From Oreocharis arfaki (Eukaryota > Chordata > Aves > Passeriformes > Paramythiidae): 64,000 nucleotides of DNA. The notes beneath the pieces are model-generated. The model did not search any database. It saw only the letters and a program-made list of their open reading frames with translations, and had not been told where the DNA came from. The position numbers and the translations under genes were made by a program. Positions 24,372 to 36,087 of the stretch are shown here, piece after piece. Every line of letters starts with the position of its first letter. Positions within the stretch are counted from its first letter, which is position 1. The DNA lies in NCBI GenBank assembly GCA_013398015.1, contig VZRR01010830.1:1-64000 (forward strand), in the 5' to 3' direction.

Positions 24372-27300
24372 GCACCTTGACACTGATATACAGACAGACA
24401 TAATTCATCCTATCAGGAAGCACAGATTCCTCATCACATAAACTGTTTAATTTATGTATTTATGAAGCAGATGTTTTTGTTTCAATTTATAGCCCACAAA
24501 AATTGTTCTGCTAAGCCTGGACTATCAAATGTATAAAACAGTTGCAAAGAGTTGTATCTTAGGACAACAGCATTTTATACATACCAAGATTCCACAATAC
24601 ATTGTGATTAACTAAAAAAACCAAAACAAAAGGGGAGGGGACTGAAGTCACTCTTATTTTACCTTTGTGAATTGAGAAATCCCTACATGTCCCTAGGCAA
24701 CAATATTAGAAAAAACAGACAACCTTTCTCATAACCAATCTACAGCTACTGAGGCTGAACTTTCAACTGGTCCCTTCTTAGACTCTGAACAACTAAATGT
24801 ATTTTAAACTTCATTTTTTTTTTCTTTTATTACAGACCATAAGAAACATAATAAAATAGAAGCCATAATCAACTGAAAACTGTTGCAATAATCAGAAAAA
24901 ACTAGCCATGTAAATGCAAACAAGTGAGATATCCATGGCACATAAAGTAACATTAATATTGATAAATTTTCTTTTCACCTTTTTCTGAAGGGGCTTAAAT
25001 CTCAGGTAAAAGCTGACAAAAGATAGGAAAAGGGCAATGTGTTCTCCTGTCAATAGGTAGTCACTAGCTGGCATTTGCAGAGTTCATACTAGGGCATTGT
25101 CAGATTATTACATTATGCTTTCTTTCCAAATTTGCCTTTCCACAGATGTGTCACTTCTATCTGATATGACTGCTCTCTGCTTCTATGAAATACAGCCCTC
25201 ATTCACATGGCCTAAGAATAAAATGAAAACTTCTGTTGCCAGGATATGGATAAGCGTTGTAGTTTCTGCTCATTGCATATCTTTGCTAAGTTATTTGGTC
25301 TGTCATCTGCTAGTGTACAGAAAATATGACGTACTAGGCATGTCATTATGGATCATAATGTGCTTTTTATTATCTTTTTTTTAATCTAGATTTTTCCTAT
25401 ATCCTTATTCTTCAGATGATGATTATCTTCCTCGACCTAAAATATGTTTTTCATCAATTTGAACCTTACCTCCAATAGATGCAACACAGCATGAATAGTG
25501 AAAGACCCCAGTTCAAGTAATTGACTACTATTTCAAATGTGTTAATAAAGTCATTGCCATGCATTATCAGGCTGCAACTTTCCTGATAGCTCCAGGCCAA
25601 TAGGCGATTCTATCCTCCTCTGTGCTTACACTGAGCACAAATCAACATAAAGCTACAGAAAAGGCTGCAACCATTTTTTTAATTGGCAAGTGCTCTTACA
25701 ATCATGTGACTCATATACTGACTAATTTTCACTTGTCATGGCGCATATAATGTTATTATAGTATAGTAAGAGCTACAGTTTTTAGGAAGAAGAACGGTGT
25801 ATATATGCTACGTAAGAAATTGTTGGTTGCATTCAAGAGCATTATTGAAAAGACCCTTCCTCTTTCTGTTTGTGATGCTGCCATTGCAAATGCCTTGTTT
25901 TTTTGAAAAGGTGGTAACCCGTATGCATTTTGAATAATGGCAAAGACAGCACACCATTTCTGGAAGATCCTCCTGTGTAGTTAATACTATGACAACTTCA
26001 ACTCACTTTTTCTATTGCTTCAGAAATAATGAACAGTCTTAGTGACAGACTCATTAGCTACACAGCAGCAATAATAATCTTTTAAAAAGTTAGGTTCTAG
26101 TCTATTTCATAACAAGTCAATTAGCACAGAAATGAAACTTCACTAGCTCAGGATTCCATTACCATTATGATATACCTTCACAAATTCTATGTTTATATTT
26201 GCAAAAACTATCAAAAGTTGCTCAGAATCAGCAAAAAAGATCAAAAAATTGCAGGATGAAGGATACTGAATGTGAACAACTCTAAGTTCCTCAATCAAAT
26301 GCAATAAGATTTAAAATTATTTTTGTAACTATTGTAGAAAAGGAGCAGTACTGCTCATAAATTTCAACAGAACTAGAATTCAGAAACATCATATTTTGTT
26401 CAAAACAAATAATTCACAATTACAAAAATAATAAAAATATCCATTACTTATAATTTAGTAAATCAAAGTATAAGTCTCTAATAAATACTTGGTAAATGCA
26501 AGCAAAAAAGAGCAATCCTTGTTACAGAGAAAAATTGAATTATGTGATAATTATTTGGGATTATGTGAATAGTGTACTTGAATAGTTTTTCCTCACTCTT
26601 AACATTCTATCCCAAAAGAAATCAGTTTATTCCATGGCATTTATCACATTAGCACCAGCCTGTATGCCTCTTCAGTTAGATATGAATATTCTTGATTTAA
26701 AGCATATGTTTAGGTCTTATGAGCTGACCATTATTATAGTTATTTTCCTTATCAGAAATGGAATTGTGTGTGAATATATATATATATATATGTATATGTA
26801 TGTTTATAATAACCATAGCTCTTTGCTTTACTGTTTTAGGAAATCAGCTTAATGTTTAATTGCCTCAAAGCACATTGTAAATCTCCAGTTGCCTTTTTTA
26901 TTCTTCCTCTTTCTCATTTTCATTGAGTAGCTGAGCACATAATTCTCAATAACTTCTATGTTACTCAGAATTTTTTCTATGAAAGATAATTTACTCACAT
27001 TCAAGTCACACTAGTTTTCCTGCCTAGTTTGAGTTAATGTAATCTTGAGATTGGTGCTCAAGTAGGAGCACCAATTTACTTTATTTTTCTTCATTAATAA
27101 TTTTTAGGGATCAGGTGAATCTGAACTACCAGGTCCTCTTAGTAACCTAATTTTTTTTCTATTCCTCCTATCATAAAATAAACAGATTTTCCATCCCTGG
27201 ATGTCCTATTTGTTTGTAAGTGAGTGTTTCTAATACGAATATGGGTGGATTTGACTAAACTTAGGCATTTTGCCTGTCAAGCATATGTAATGTCATTACT

Positions 27301-28089
27301 AAATTACAGTAAAGTAATATGTCATTACTTTTCCTTTTTTTTTTTTGTTTTGGAAATGCATTTTAAAAGTACATTAAAATATAAAATGCAAAAGAATACT
27401 TTGTTCTACTTTACTTTCCTCCATGATGACCATGATTGTTGAACAAAGAGACATTAAAGTGAATTTGTTTACTTAGAATAGTAATTTGTTGCTCTGTATA
27501 TATGGTTAATTCTATCAGAGCGAGCAAAAAATAATTCTAGAGTAAAAAGGTAAGACTCCATTAATCTTTTGACTCTAGCATCTTCCGTTCAGAACTTCAT
27601 GGATAAAAATCTAGTTGGTGACAGAAATATAGTATGCAGTGCATAGAGTTTCAGTAGAAATCCCTTCAGACTTAATACCTCTTTTACAGCTATTCCTCTG
27701 TGATGTGTTATTAAAAAAAACCAAAACAACTGAACTTGTATGTTATTTTTATAAGCATTAATTTCTTATTTATAAATTTAAACTTCTTCATCTTCAAAGC
27801 ATTTAAATAGGCAACCACTGATGGATTGGGGTAGGAAGTGGCTGTTTTAATTTTTGAGTCATTAGTCAGATTTGTTTAAAGAAGAGCAGAGAAACTTGAG
27901 AGTAAGTAGCAACACTTTGTCAAACCATAAATATTAGATATTTTATGTTCTGATTTTCAGGCAAAGATTGATTTATGGTACATACATGCACATATATAGG
28001 CAGTTATTCAGTCTAGTACAATGGGATTAAAAACTAATGGCGCAGACAGAACAACAAACAGCCACTAAGCTCAGATAATATTATCACAG
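24372..28089. other. Unique AT-rich DNA, nothing recognised
   Basis: No gene or repeat family recognised in about 3.7 kb. It includes a TA-rich simple repeat at 26774-26804. Confidence 0.5.
26774..26804. repeat. TA/TG dinucleotide run
   Basis: About 30 bases of alternating TA followed by TGTA units. Confidence 0.85.
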
Positions 28090-28545
28090 AAAACGCATCA
28101 GGCTTTATTTTATAAAATATAAACTTTATTTTTTACTGCTCATACCTATAACTATGGCATTTAATTCACATTGTTTAAGTCTTTCTTGCTCTGTACCACC
28201 ACCACCCAATTATGCTCTGCCTTTCTGTGCCCTCTTCCAGTTCCTACGCTCCCTGTCTCTCTTTCAGCTCAGCTGCACGGGTGCAGCGCACTCAGTCTGT
28301 GAGTGGCCAATGGGTGTGGCAGGGTCAGCCATTGGTGCCAGCCAGAGCATCTGGAGCTACAAAGCAGTAGGGAGAAGGGTCACAGTTTGCTGCTGCCTTA
28401 CTGCTCCCACAAGGTTGAAAACCCTCATGCTGGCTGCCTGGAAGAAAAAAAAAAAAAAAAACTAAAACAAAAAATTAACGCGAATAATTCAAGAAACCCA
28501 GGAACAAAAACCAAGACCCTCACATAACAGACAAGAGAGGACAAG
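28090..28545 (-). mobile_element. LTR-like fragment (antisense), uncertain
   Basis: A sharply GC-richer block in AT-rich surroundings. It contains several TTTATT motifs (antisense poly(A)-like) at its left side, then two inverted CCAAT-type motifs (GGCCAATGGG and GCCATTGG), and an A-rich run of about 18 bases at 28442-28460. The layout resembles the U3/R part of an avian ERV LTR read in antisense. Borders and target duplication could not be found; a retroposed fragment is the alternative. Confidence 0.4.
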
Positions 28546-28690
28546 CAGAGAAAGTAGTGTACAGAGGGAGAGAGAAATTCTCACTTTCACCTAGTACTTG
28601 CAAGCCAACACAAATCATCTTATGAATGAATTAGCACCATAGTAAGTTTCCAATATTGAGATTATATCACAAAGGACATAATGGTCAAGA

Positions 28691-29692
28691 TGTTGGTAGT
28701 AGAATGCATCAGGGTTGGCATCTGCAGAAGGAGATTTTAGACAGATGCCTTTGGCTTAATTAAGGTCCAAACAAAACCATATGCCAAAGTCAGTAGTATG
28801 GATTTTATTTAACACTAAATGAGAAAAAGAGAGAGAGAGACAGAGAAGGAAGCAGAAAAAGAGCTGGGGGGCAAGAAAGAGAGTGATAGAGGCAGATTAA
28901 ATAGAAAATATCACCACTCTGTGGATCTAAACAGCATCCTGTTCATTCTCTCCATCTAGTCTTCTTGGTAATGAAAGTCCCCCAAAAAACTTAGAGGCTT
29001 ATGAATTAATATATGCTTGGGCCAGGTGGGAACATCCAGTTTGACACCGTCTCTTGCACCAGGCTCTGTATCAGTTGCATCACTTTGCATCATGTGCAGT
29101 GCTCTGGTGCAAGGCCTCAGGAATGAGTCTGCGCGACACTTCAAGGGTATTTGAGTCCATGAACCTCCTCAACTGCCCCTCACATGAATGTCTTGTGTGC
29201 ATGTGACCTTCCTGAGGTGGAAGGTTTTACAGCAGAGCCAGTTTGAGTAAGGAAGGATGGATGTTCCCTCCCTCTGACCAGAGGTCATACCACACACAAA
29301 CCTCTCCTTCTCTCCCCTTGTTGTGGGGGAGTGTGTACACACCTGGCCTCAGCAGCTGATTCTGTGGGCTATGGCCTCACCAACCCATAACCCAGCCAGG
29401 GATGGTTTTCAGGACAACTGCTGGGTTTGGCTTTCTCGTGGATGCGTTCTCCTCCCTCAGCCTTGTATGTTTTTTCTAGACCTGAGATAATTGAACAATA
29501 GTGTCACCTTTGTTTTATCTCCAGTTTCCTTAGGCAGCTTCACACACAGTCTGAAGTTCCTCTTAGGAGGCCTCTTCAGGGAGGAGTGGACTTCAGTGGG
29601 CACAGCTTCTTTATACATAGTTTTGCCATAATGGGCAAAAGTCCTTCGTAATGGGGTTTAAGCCATGAACCTTTCTGTCTCTGATGATGTCA
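28691..29692 (-). mobile_element. Solo LTR B (antisense), same family as A and C
   Basis: Shares the order of blocks with LTR A: CTTAATTAAGGTCCAAAC, then ACCATATGCCA, the antisense poly(A) signal at 28804-28809, and a GA-rich tract. It continues with a GGGGGAGTGTGTACAC block and ends in a region matching the start of the 58.7 kb copy (GTTCATGGCTTAAA on minus). About 1 kb, so longer than A. End positions are estimates and no clear target duplication was found, so it is diverged or rearranged. No retroviral gene remains. Confidence 0.7.
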
Positions 29693-29696
29693 GACA

Positions 29697-30223
29697 CAGT
29701 TCCAGCTGGCTCCTCTGTGGACAAAACAGACACACCATGCACCAAACCTGACCCAGGCAGAGGAGTTTGTGGAGCCTTTGCGGAAACATATTTTAAAAAG
29801 AAGAACAAATGAAGAGAAACCCACCAGAGTTTGAAGAAAAAGAAGAAACAATGTGAGGCAGGAGGACATTCAGGAGGAGACACAAGGGAGTCACACTTAA
29901 GCAGGCAGGACATTGAGGCGCGAAGGCAGCACAAGCCATAGCACAAGTGGCAGGACAGGAGGGGCACCCAAGCAGAAGCAAGGGAGAAAAAAGAAATACT
30001 CACAGAACGAATGGACAAAAGACCAGGAGAAATTGTGGAGCAAAACTATTCACCCAGAGAAGGGCAAGAGCCCTAAGCGGGGAAGAAACAAATAGCTGCC
30101 CAAGCAGGGACTAGGAGGCAACCATGAAGGAGGTATGACTGCAAGCAGCTTCTGGTTTGTGAAAGTCTTGGGAGGGGGTTTCGGGGGCACTAAATTGGGC
30201 AGTGCTGTTCTTAAACCATGACA
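29697..30223 (+). mobile_element. LTR-like segment ending TTAAACCATGACA
   Basis: A purine-rich segment of mixed sequence (GAGGAGTTTGTGGAGCCTTT, GACCAGGAGAAATTGTGGAG). It ends GGGGGCACTAAATTGGGCAG then TTCTTAAACCATGACA, a typical LTR-terminal pattern in bird ERVs. The left border is unclear because LTR B abuts it. It may be part of one compound ERV insertion with its neighbours. No coding frame of retroviral type is visible. Confidence 0.4.
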
Positions 30224-31678
30224 GGGATGAAGTACAGAGTGATTAACCCCGCAAAGATTTTAATATTTTATATGATATCCACAAGACCACAGGCAGAATA
30301 AAAAAAAAAAATCTATGCTGTCTGAAAGTTACACCCCTGCTTAGATGTGAAGCAGAACTAATAGGCACAGTTTTGGAGCTCATTTTTTCATTCTTTCTGT
30401 ATCTCATGACTAGTACTGGCCACTTTATGTACAACAAATGAAATCTAAACAGAGGTATTTTGCGTTTTCAATTACGTACACATACTACAACAAATTGTTT
30501 TCCACCCTGCAGAAATTGAGGAGCATATTAGAAATAAGTTAAACTGTAAAGCAAATGTTCTGAAAAACCCACTCTGTAAAAAAAATTTAAGTCAGTAATC
30601 CAACTCTTTTTTCTTAAGCTATCTGTCTTCTAAATATTACTCTCAACAAGCCCTTAGATGTTCACAAAATCCAAAAATTAATAGAGCAGGGAGAAACCTC
30701 ACTGAAGATTCAATATTTAAAAGGACAAATAGGATGAACAAGGTAATTACAGGAAGACATAAATCTCAAAATAACAAGATGGCTAGTGAGAGTTTGATTC
30801 AGACTTAGATGACTCTAATATAAATAATGCCAATCAGCATAGGTTTGGCGTAAAGCAGACATTGTCAAATTAAGTAGATTTTTTATCCCTGATGGGAATA
30901 CCATCTTAGTTGATAAGATAACAGTGCTAATCCAATAGGTTTCTACAAAGCATTTTGACTTGCTACTGCATGACATACCTGTTTAGTGCTCTGAGTGATA
31001 TACAGTTAACAGGTTATATTATAAAGACTAAGCCAGCTAGTTCTTAAATGAATCTTAAATATGCAACTGCACATTAAAAGAAAAAAGTAATTTCCTAGGT
31101 TTCACCAGAGATTGCTATTTGGTACTGTACTCTACAAAAATTTTCTTTACTGAAAGCATCACGTGCAGAGTGACTGTGATAATGAGTTAGGACAGATGAC
31201 AGATCTGAATCTCTCTCTACCCACATGGTACCAAGCTCTCTTTCAACAGAGCCAGAAAGAAAGTCACAATCCATTCACAAGATGGTTGACTTACAAGAAA
31301 GAACAAACTATAGGGAAAAAAGCTCAAATGCAGCCACCTAAACATTATTCCAGATAGCATTTACTCTGTTGCACTGCAATTGCACTGCCAGTTCTAGCAT
31401 TCACAGTGCTAGAGGTTTGGTTGGGTTTTTTTAGATGGAGAAAATTCAGAACAGACAAAAAACATAACAGATACGAAAGTGTTCTCTGTAGTACTGTGAT
31501 TAAGCAACTAATCAAAAGAGATGTTAATCAAAGAACTTTATAAACTGGAAATGGTATAATCCTGACTTTTTTCTCGACAGATTTGTGTTTATAGTGTTCC
31601 TAGAAAGTTCCTTCCTTCGAGAGAGACCACAGGTTGCCCAGGCATATTACATATTGCAAGCATTATTTTTTCTTGAAG
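30224..31678. other. Unique AT-rich DNA, nothing recognised
   Basis: No gene or repeat recognised. Includes an A run of 13 bases at about 30300. Confidence 0.5.
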
Positions 31679-31684
31679 CTGCTA

Positions 31685-32072
31685 TGTGGAGATTAACAGC
31701 AGGTCAGCAAGCCTGTGTGAGTCTGAATCTGACATTGATCTCAGCACAATCCATGTCTACCCATGAGAAACTTAATCAAGAGAAACAAGAAATTCAAAAC
31801 AACAGAGGGAGTAAACGGCAACGCAGCTGCAGCTGGTATTTTGTCTGCATTCTTGAGTTTGCATGCCTATGTTGTAGATAACTAATGATAGTATGGTGTA
31901 GTTAAAATAGCCAATGAATCTATTGTAGTAGTTAAGCAACCAATAGACAATTAACATGAATAATAAACATACAAAAGTGTATATATATGACACTAGCTTT
32001 TGAAATAAACACTTTTCCTGCCTGCGCTTTATGCTAGAATTTGTGTGTGTTGTGTTCGCCTCAACTGCGACA
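31685..32072 (+). mobile_element. Solo LTR with exact 6-bp target duplication
   Basis: A 388-bp element starting TGTGGAGATTAACAGC and ending CTCAACTGCGACA. It is bounded by the same hexamer CTGCTA at 31679-31684 and 32073-32078. It has LTR order: U3, a TATA element (GTATATATATGA, 31979-31990), poly(A) signal AATAAA at 32004-32009, then a GT-rich R/U5 part. A 6-bp duplication fits ERVK-like (class II) or alpharetrovirus-like integration. No internal region remains, so it formed by recombination between two LTRs. The open frame across it (31585-31881) is incidental. Confidence 0.88.
31979..31990 (+). promoter_or_regulatory. LTR TATA element
   Basis: GTATATATATGA lies 14 bases before the AATAAA signal in the solo LTR. 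This is a plausible core promoter of the former provirus; present activity is unknown. Confidence 0.5.
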
Positions 32073-32078
32073 CTGCTA

Positions 32079-33650
32079 TTAAAATATTTTCCTAGTATTT
32101 CAAATTGTCATAAGGTTGTTTAAGTCTGCATACCACATCTCATCTTGGCTAATGAACACACTATTCCCTTCTTCATGGAATCAGCACATCTTGTCCATGA
32201 AGACAATATCAATCTTTGTTCTTTTAAGTTGAATTTCCTCATAAATCATGAATCTTAGAGAAAATAACTGTCCCTGCTGTTTCACTGAGCTCCTTTCAAT
32301 GCATTTGCAAGCTTTACGATGTGCAATACTCCAAAATAATGTTTGCTGGAGGAAAGATAAAGATTACTTCATCCTGTAGTCCCAATTCCCTTTCATAAGG
32401 ACCCTAGTATAGTGCTGGATTCTTGCATTTTACTGCAGCATTCAGTACTTTATACTTAGCTCTTAATTCAAGCAAACCTACAGACATACCCTATGTACCT
32501 GAGCTGTTGTTCTGCATACTTTATTGGGATGTCTGATTATCTCTGCTTTGGTACTCTCCTTTCTTGGAGAGTACACCACTTCCTCCCACACTTTTCAGTT
32601 TGTCAACACCACTTTGACTCTGAATGTGCAGGCACTGTCTTCCCATGGTGTCATGTTTAAATTTGATAAACATCCATCATCTATGCCAAAACCATATCCT
32701 GTCTTCTTTGGCTTTTACATGAAAGCAGAATAGAGCACTATAGTAGTTTTGTTTTTGTAGTGTAGCTGTCCATTAGTCCCGCAATAAAAGAGGAACTAGT
32801 GTTCTAGCTTGTTCATTCAAGCACTTGGAGTAACTGTGTAACTTGTTAAATTGTCTTGATGTGCCTAAGATCAAGGTGCAAGAAATAAAAGTTATAATAA
32901 AATCCATAAAATGAGAATCAAAAAAAATATAGGCTGTTCATTCTTAAATGTATTTACCACCGCGTTGGCAACTATTTAATAAAACAATGATTGCTTTGGT
33001 AAAAAGCACTTTAGCTGAAACTAACCTATTATAAAAAAGTCCTAACGATATCACTGCATAAAGTCCAACTTTAATCACACTGGTTCTAGCTTGTATGAAA
33101 ATCAAAGAAAACCGAAAGTATTATTTTAAAAAGTAGTGGCTAAAAACTCTGAAACTAACATGTTACCAAAGCTTAGTAATTGTTTGATAGGCATTCTAAG
33201 TCAACAAAACCACATGGCTATCTCAATACTTATTTATTCAGTCAAGTTTTGCCATCACTTAAAAGTGGCAGTCAAACAATTAATAAATAAATACTAAAGA
33301 AATGAACCATTATGATATATTTGCATTAATTTGAAAGCCGTAAAAATTATTTCTGAAAGTATTTCATAGAAACTGTGTAGGACACTACATGTCTAGAATG
33401 AAAGCCTACTTGCATTCATGGGACATAGAATTAAAAAAGGATTTAGAAGATCAAGCAAGAAATTCCCTAAGTCATGCTTTGCAGTAATTCAAAGGATTAT
33501 GTACAGCTGTCATTCCTCAAAGTAACAATTTCATACCATTTTGAAACAACTTAGAATTTTATTTAAAACACTTATGTTTAATAATTTTTTTAAAATATCA
33601 TAATCAGTCTACGTATTCCAATAGTCAAAGTAGAGCAGTACAAACTTCAG
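32079..33650. other. Unique AT-rich DNA, nothing recognised
   Basis: No repeat family or gene recognised. Confidence 0.5.
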
Positions 33651-33715
33651 GAAGAAAGAATGCATGCTCACACTGCCATTGAAGTGAAGATTTTCTGCAA
33701 GTTACTCTTATGCAG
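33651..33715 (+). other. Candidate exon before a perfect donor
   Basis: The donor is a full consensus match, CAG then GTAAGT (donor starts 33716). Upstream, CAAACTTCAG at 33641-33650 could be an acceptor, though its pyrimidine tract is poor. The frame is open across the 65 bases and at least 14 codons further upstream, reading EERMHAHTAIEV then KIFCKLLLC. I do not recognise the peptide. It could equally be a non-coding RNA exon or chance. Confidence 0.22.
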
Positions 33716-33979
33716 GTAAGTTTCCTTAGCTAATGAGAGATAGGATAGCAAGTATGTTATATGGAATCAAAGATGCATATGCCTACACACATGGAAACAG
33801 AGCTGACCTGTTCCAAAAGGCAATCAAAAACACCAAAGAACTTTATTATATTCAATATGTTTTATGTATNTATGAGATATTTCTGTGTCTTTATTTAGGG
33901 CACACAATTCCCTGAAAGGGGGAAAGTAGGTGAAGAAATAGTAAAAAATAGTAATTTCTTCCCCTAAATCCCATTTCAC

Positions 33980-34089
33980 ATTCTGCAGTGCTTTCTCAGA
34001 CTCTTCTAATTTCACTTGGAGAGCCGAGATATGTCCCATATGTCTGACTAGGTCTTCTATATCCCTGAAGTCATCTCTATACTGAATAA
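33980..34089 (-). other. Candidate coiled-coil exon (minus strand)
   Basis: On the minus strand, the acceptor-like GAGGTTCTTCTGGCAG is followed by 110 open bases. They encode IQYRDDFRDIEDLVRHMGHI and then SALQVKLEESEKALQN, with heptad-like spacing of hydrophobic residues suggesting a coiled coil. A weak GTGAAA donor follows, and the frame remains open for about 14 more codons. I cannot name a family. It may be a real exon, a remnant of a processed pseudogene, or chance. Confidence 0.3.
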
Positions 34090-34906
34090 CTGCCAGAAGA
34101 ACCTCAAGCTTTTTTTTCTTAAAATCTTTCTTTAATTGTTTTTGAATGACAGCAAATATATATCAGGTGTGGCTTCATCTTTCCGGGAAAGATCCTCTCA
34201 GGATCCCAAATATCATCTCTACCAGTCTGTGTTAACAGCCCTATACCAGAGAGCAGAAAGTGCTGCAGATAGAGTTCAGTAGTCCAGCAGCTCAGCAAGA
34301 GGAGGATTTGCTGGAGAAGGTCTATGGCATCCGTGCAAGCACCTCCAATTTACAATCTCCCTTTCCATGTCCCATCTGAAATATTGCCACTTGACAAAAT
34401 GAAACTGTTAAAAAAAAGTTTTTATCCTGGTGTTTTGAGAGGAAAGTGAAATTTCAAGTCATACACATTATATCACACTACCTCAAGAAATTCCTTTAAT
34501 TGCAAAAATTAACATCCAAGCTGTGTTTAATGAAAAGGAAAGTTGGTTTTTTTTTTAACTAGCACCTTCTAAAGAATTCCATATATAAATTCAAACATGT
34601 TCTTTGAAAGAAACAAATACAGGAAGTTGTAGTGCATTTTCATCTCTAAGCAGAAAAGACTGTTAAGAAGGAAACAGATTAAGTTACAAACACAAAAGTC
34701 TTTTACTCAAATACCATATCTTGGAAGCCATATGGAGATTCATTTGGAAGGAGAACCCGGGGAAGCACTACATATTTTCACAATATGTTCTGTATTCTGC
34801 ATGCAGAACAAAAGAAATCATTATCAAGGACAAAAAATAAGGCAAGAATTTTCATGACCCCTGCTAAAAGTTTTCCAGTCTTACCCCCAGCCTCGTGTGC
34901 TGGTGT
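34090..34906. other. Unique DNA, nothing recognised
   Basis: No gene or named repeat seen. Confidence 0.5.
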
Positions 34907-35290
34907 CATAGAACAGAATTGTAGAATATCCTGAACTGGAAGGGACCTTTAAGGATCATTGAAGCCTGACTCCTGTCCCTGCACAGGACAACCTCTGAGC
35001 CTGAGAGTGCTAACCTAATATTTCTTGAACTCTGTGAGAGTTGTTGCTGTGATCACTTCCCTGGGGAACCAGTTCCAGTGCCCAACCACCCTCGGTGTTA
35101 AGAACCTTTCTCTGATATCCAACCTAAACCTCATCTGGGAGAGCTTCAGGCCGTTCCCTCAGGTTCTGTCACTGGGCTCCAGGGAAAAGGGATCAGTGTC
35201 TGCTCCTTCACTTCCCATTGTGAGGAAGTTGTAGACTGCAAAGAGGTCTTATGTAAGTCTCCTCTTCTCCAAGCTGAACAAGTCAAGTAA
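34907..35290 (-). mobile_element. CR1 LINE 3' part, split by LTR C
   Basis: Antisense CR1. TCATAGAACAGAATTGTAGA marks the 3' tail, followed by CTGGAAGGGACCTTTAAGGA and CCAGTTCCAGTGCCCAACCA, up to CTCCTCTTCTCCAAGCTGAA at about 35280. An LTR then interrupts it, and the rest of the element resumes at about 36088. Confidence 0.93.
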
Positions 35291-36087
35291 CATTTATGAT
35301 CCACCGGAATAAAGTTTGGATCCCACTCCTGAAATAATATTATGGTCTTGTTATTAAAAGATGTCTCTGCCTAAATTAAGGAGCAATGACAAAGTTGACA
35401 AAAGACTACATGACAAAGTCAACAGTACGGATTTTATTTAATAGTAAATGTTGTGGGAGAAGAGGGAGGGAAGGAGTGAGAAGAGAGAAAAGAAGGATAC
35501 AGAGAGAGAGGTAGAGAGAGGGGGAGAGAGAGGGAGAGAGATGGAGAGGGAAGAGGGAGAGAAAGGGAGAGAGAGGGAGAGAAAGTGAGAGAGAGGGAGA
35601 GAAAGGGAGGGGGAGGAGGGAGGGAGAGGGAGAGAGAAGAAGGAGGGTGCAATCACCATCACGTGGGTTCATGTGGCATCCTGCTGGTCCTTCTTCTGTT
35701 CTTCGCAGTGGTAGGTGTCCTCAGAGTGTTCTTCTGGAGGTACCACTTTTATACAGTCCAAGTCGTGGGTATCCAGAGACGTACATGCTGTTACCACAGC
35801 TTGGAATGGCACGTGTATAAGCAGTTGCTTCCTTTCCCACGGTTTGCTGTGATGGGAATTTTTGTCTGTATAGGTTATTCAGATTTGCCTCGCTAGGCCT
35901 GGCATGCTCCATTTGTTGCATCCAGGCTTTTCTCACAATCTGCACAGAGGAATCTTGTCTGGTGTGCTAATTCCAGTTTTCACCTCCATGTAGGCCTGAA
36001 ATTAACGCCTTCCTATATGCCATCTGTGCCTGTTGTGGTGGCTTATCTTGTGGGAACTTCCTTGTTTGGCAGTGCTTTGAAACAAAT
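35291..36087 (-). mobile_element. Solo LTR C (antisense) inside CR1
   Basis: It lies between two halves of one CR1. It shares with LTR A the order TTTGGATCCC, CTCTGCCTAAATTAAGGAGC, the antisense poly(A) signal at 35433-35438 and a purine tract, here greatly enlarged. The right half (GGTGTCCTCAGAGTG through CATGCTCC) is less similar to the other copies. Exact ends and a target duplication could not be fixed; borders come from where CR1 stops and resumes. Confidence 0.75.
35455..35648. repeat. Long GA-rich homopurine tract
   Basis: About 190 bases almost entirely A and G on plus, made of GAGA, GGGA and GAAA units with very few interruptions (a T or C at 35499, 35513 and 35541 among others). 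The Ser/Pro/Leu-rich minus frames over it are artefacts. Mirror-symmetric purine tracts can form triplex DNA; that is family knowledge, not shown here. Confidence 0.95.

Noticed and set aside
28442..28460. An A run of about 18 bases as the tail of a processed pseudogene
   Set aside because: The upstream sequence resembles an LTR, not an mRNA, and no target duplication or parent gene was recognised.
29611..30018. A 135-codon minus frame rich in Ser, Leu and Phe
   Set aside because: Antisense of a purine-rich LTR-like segment; composition explains the open frame.
1003..33870. Single unresolved bases at 1003, 11947, 19852 and 33870 as biological features
   Set aside because: They are sequencing ambiguities, at least one at the end of a homopolymer run.
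35406..35672. Ser/Pro/Leu-rich minus frames of 72-88 codons
   Set aside because: They are translations of the GA-rich homopurine tract, not proteins.
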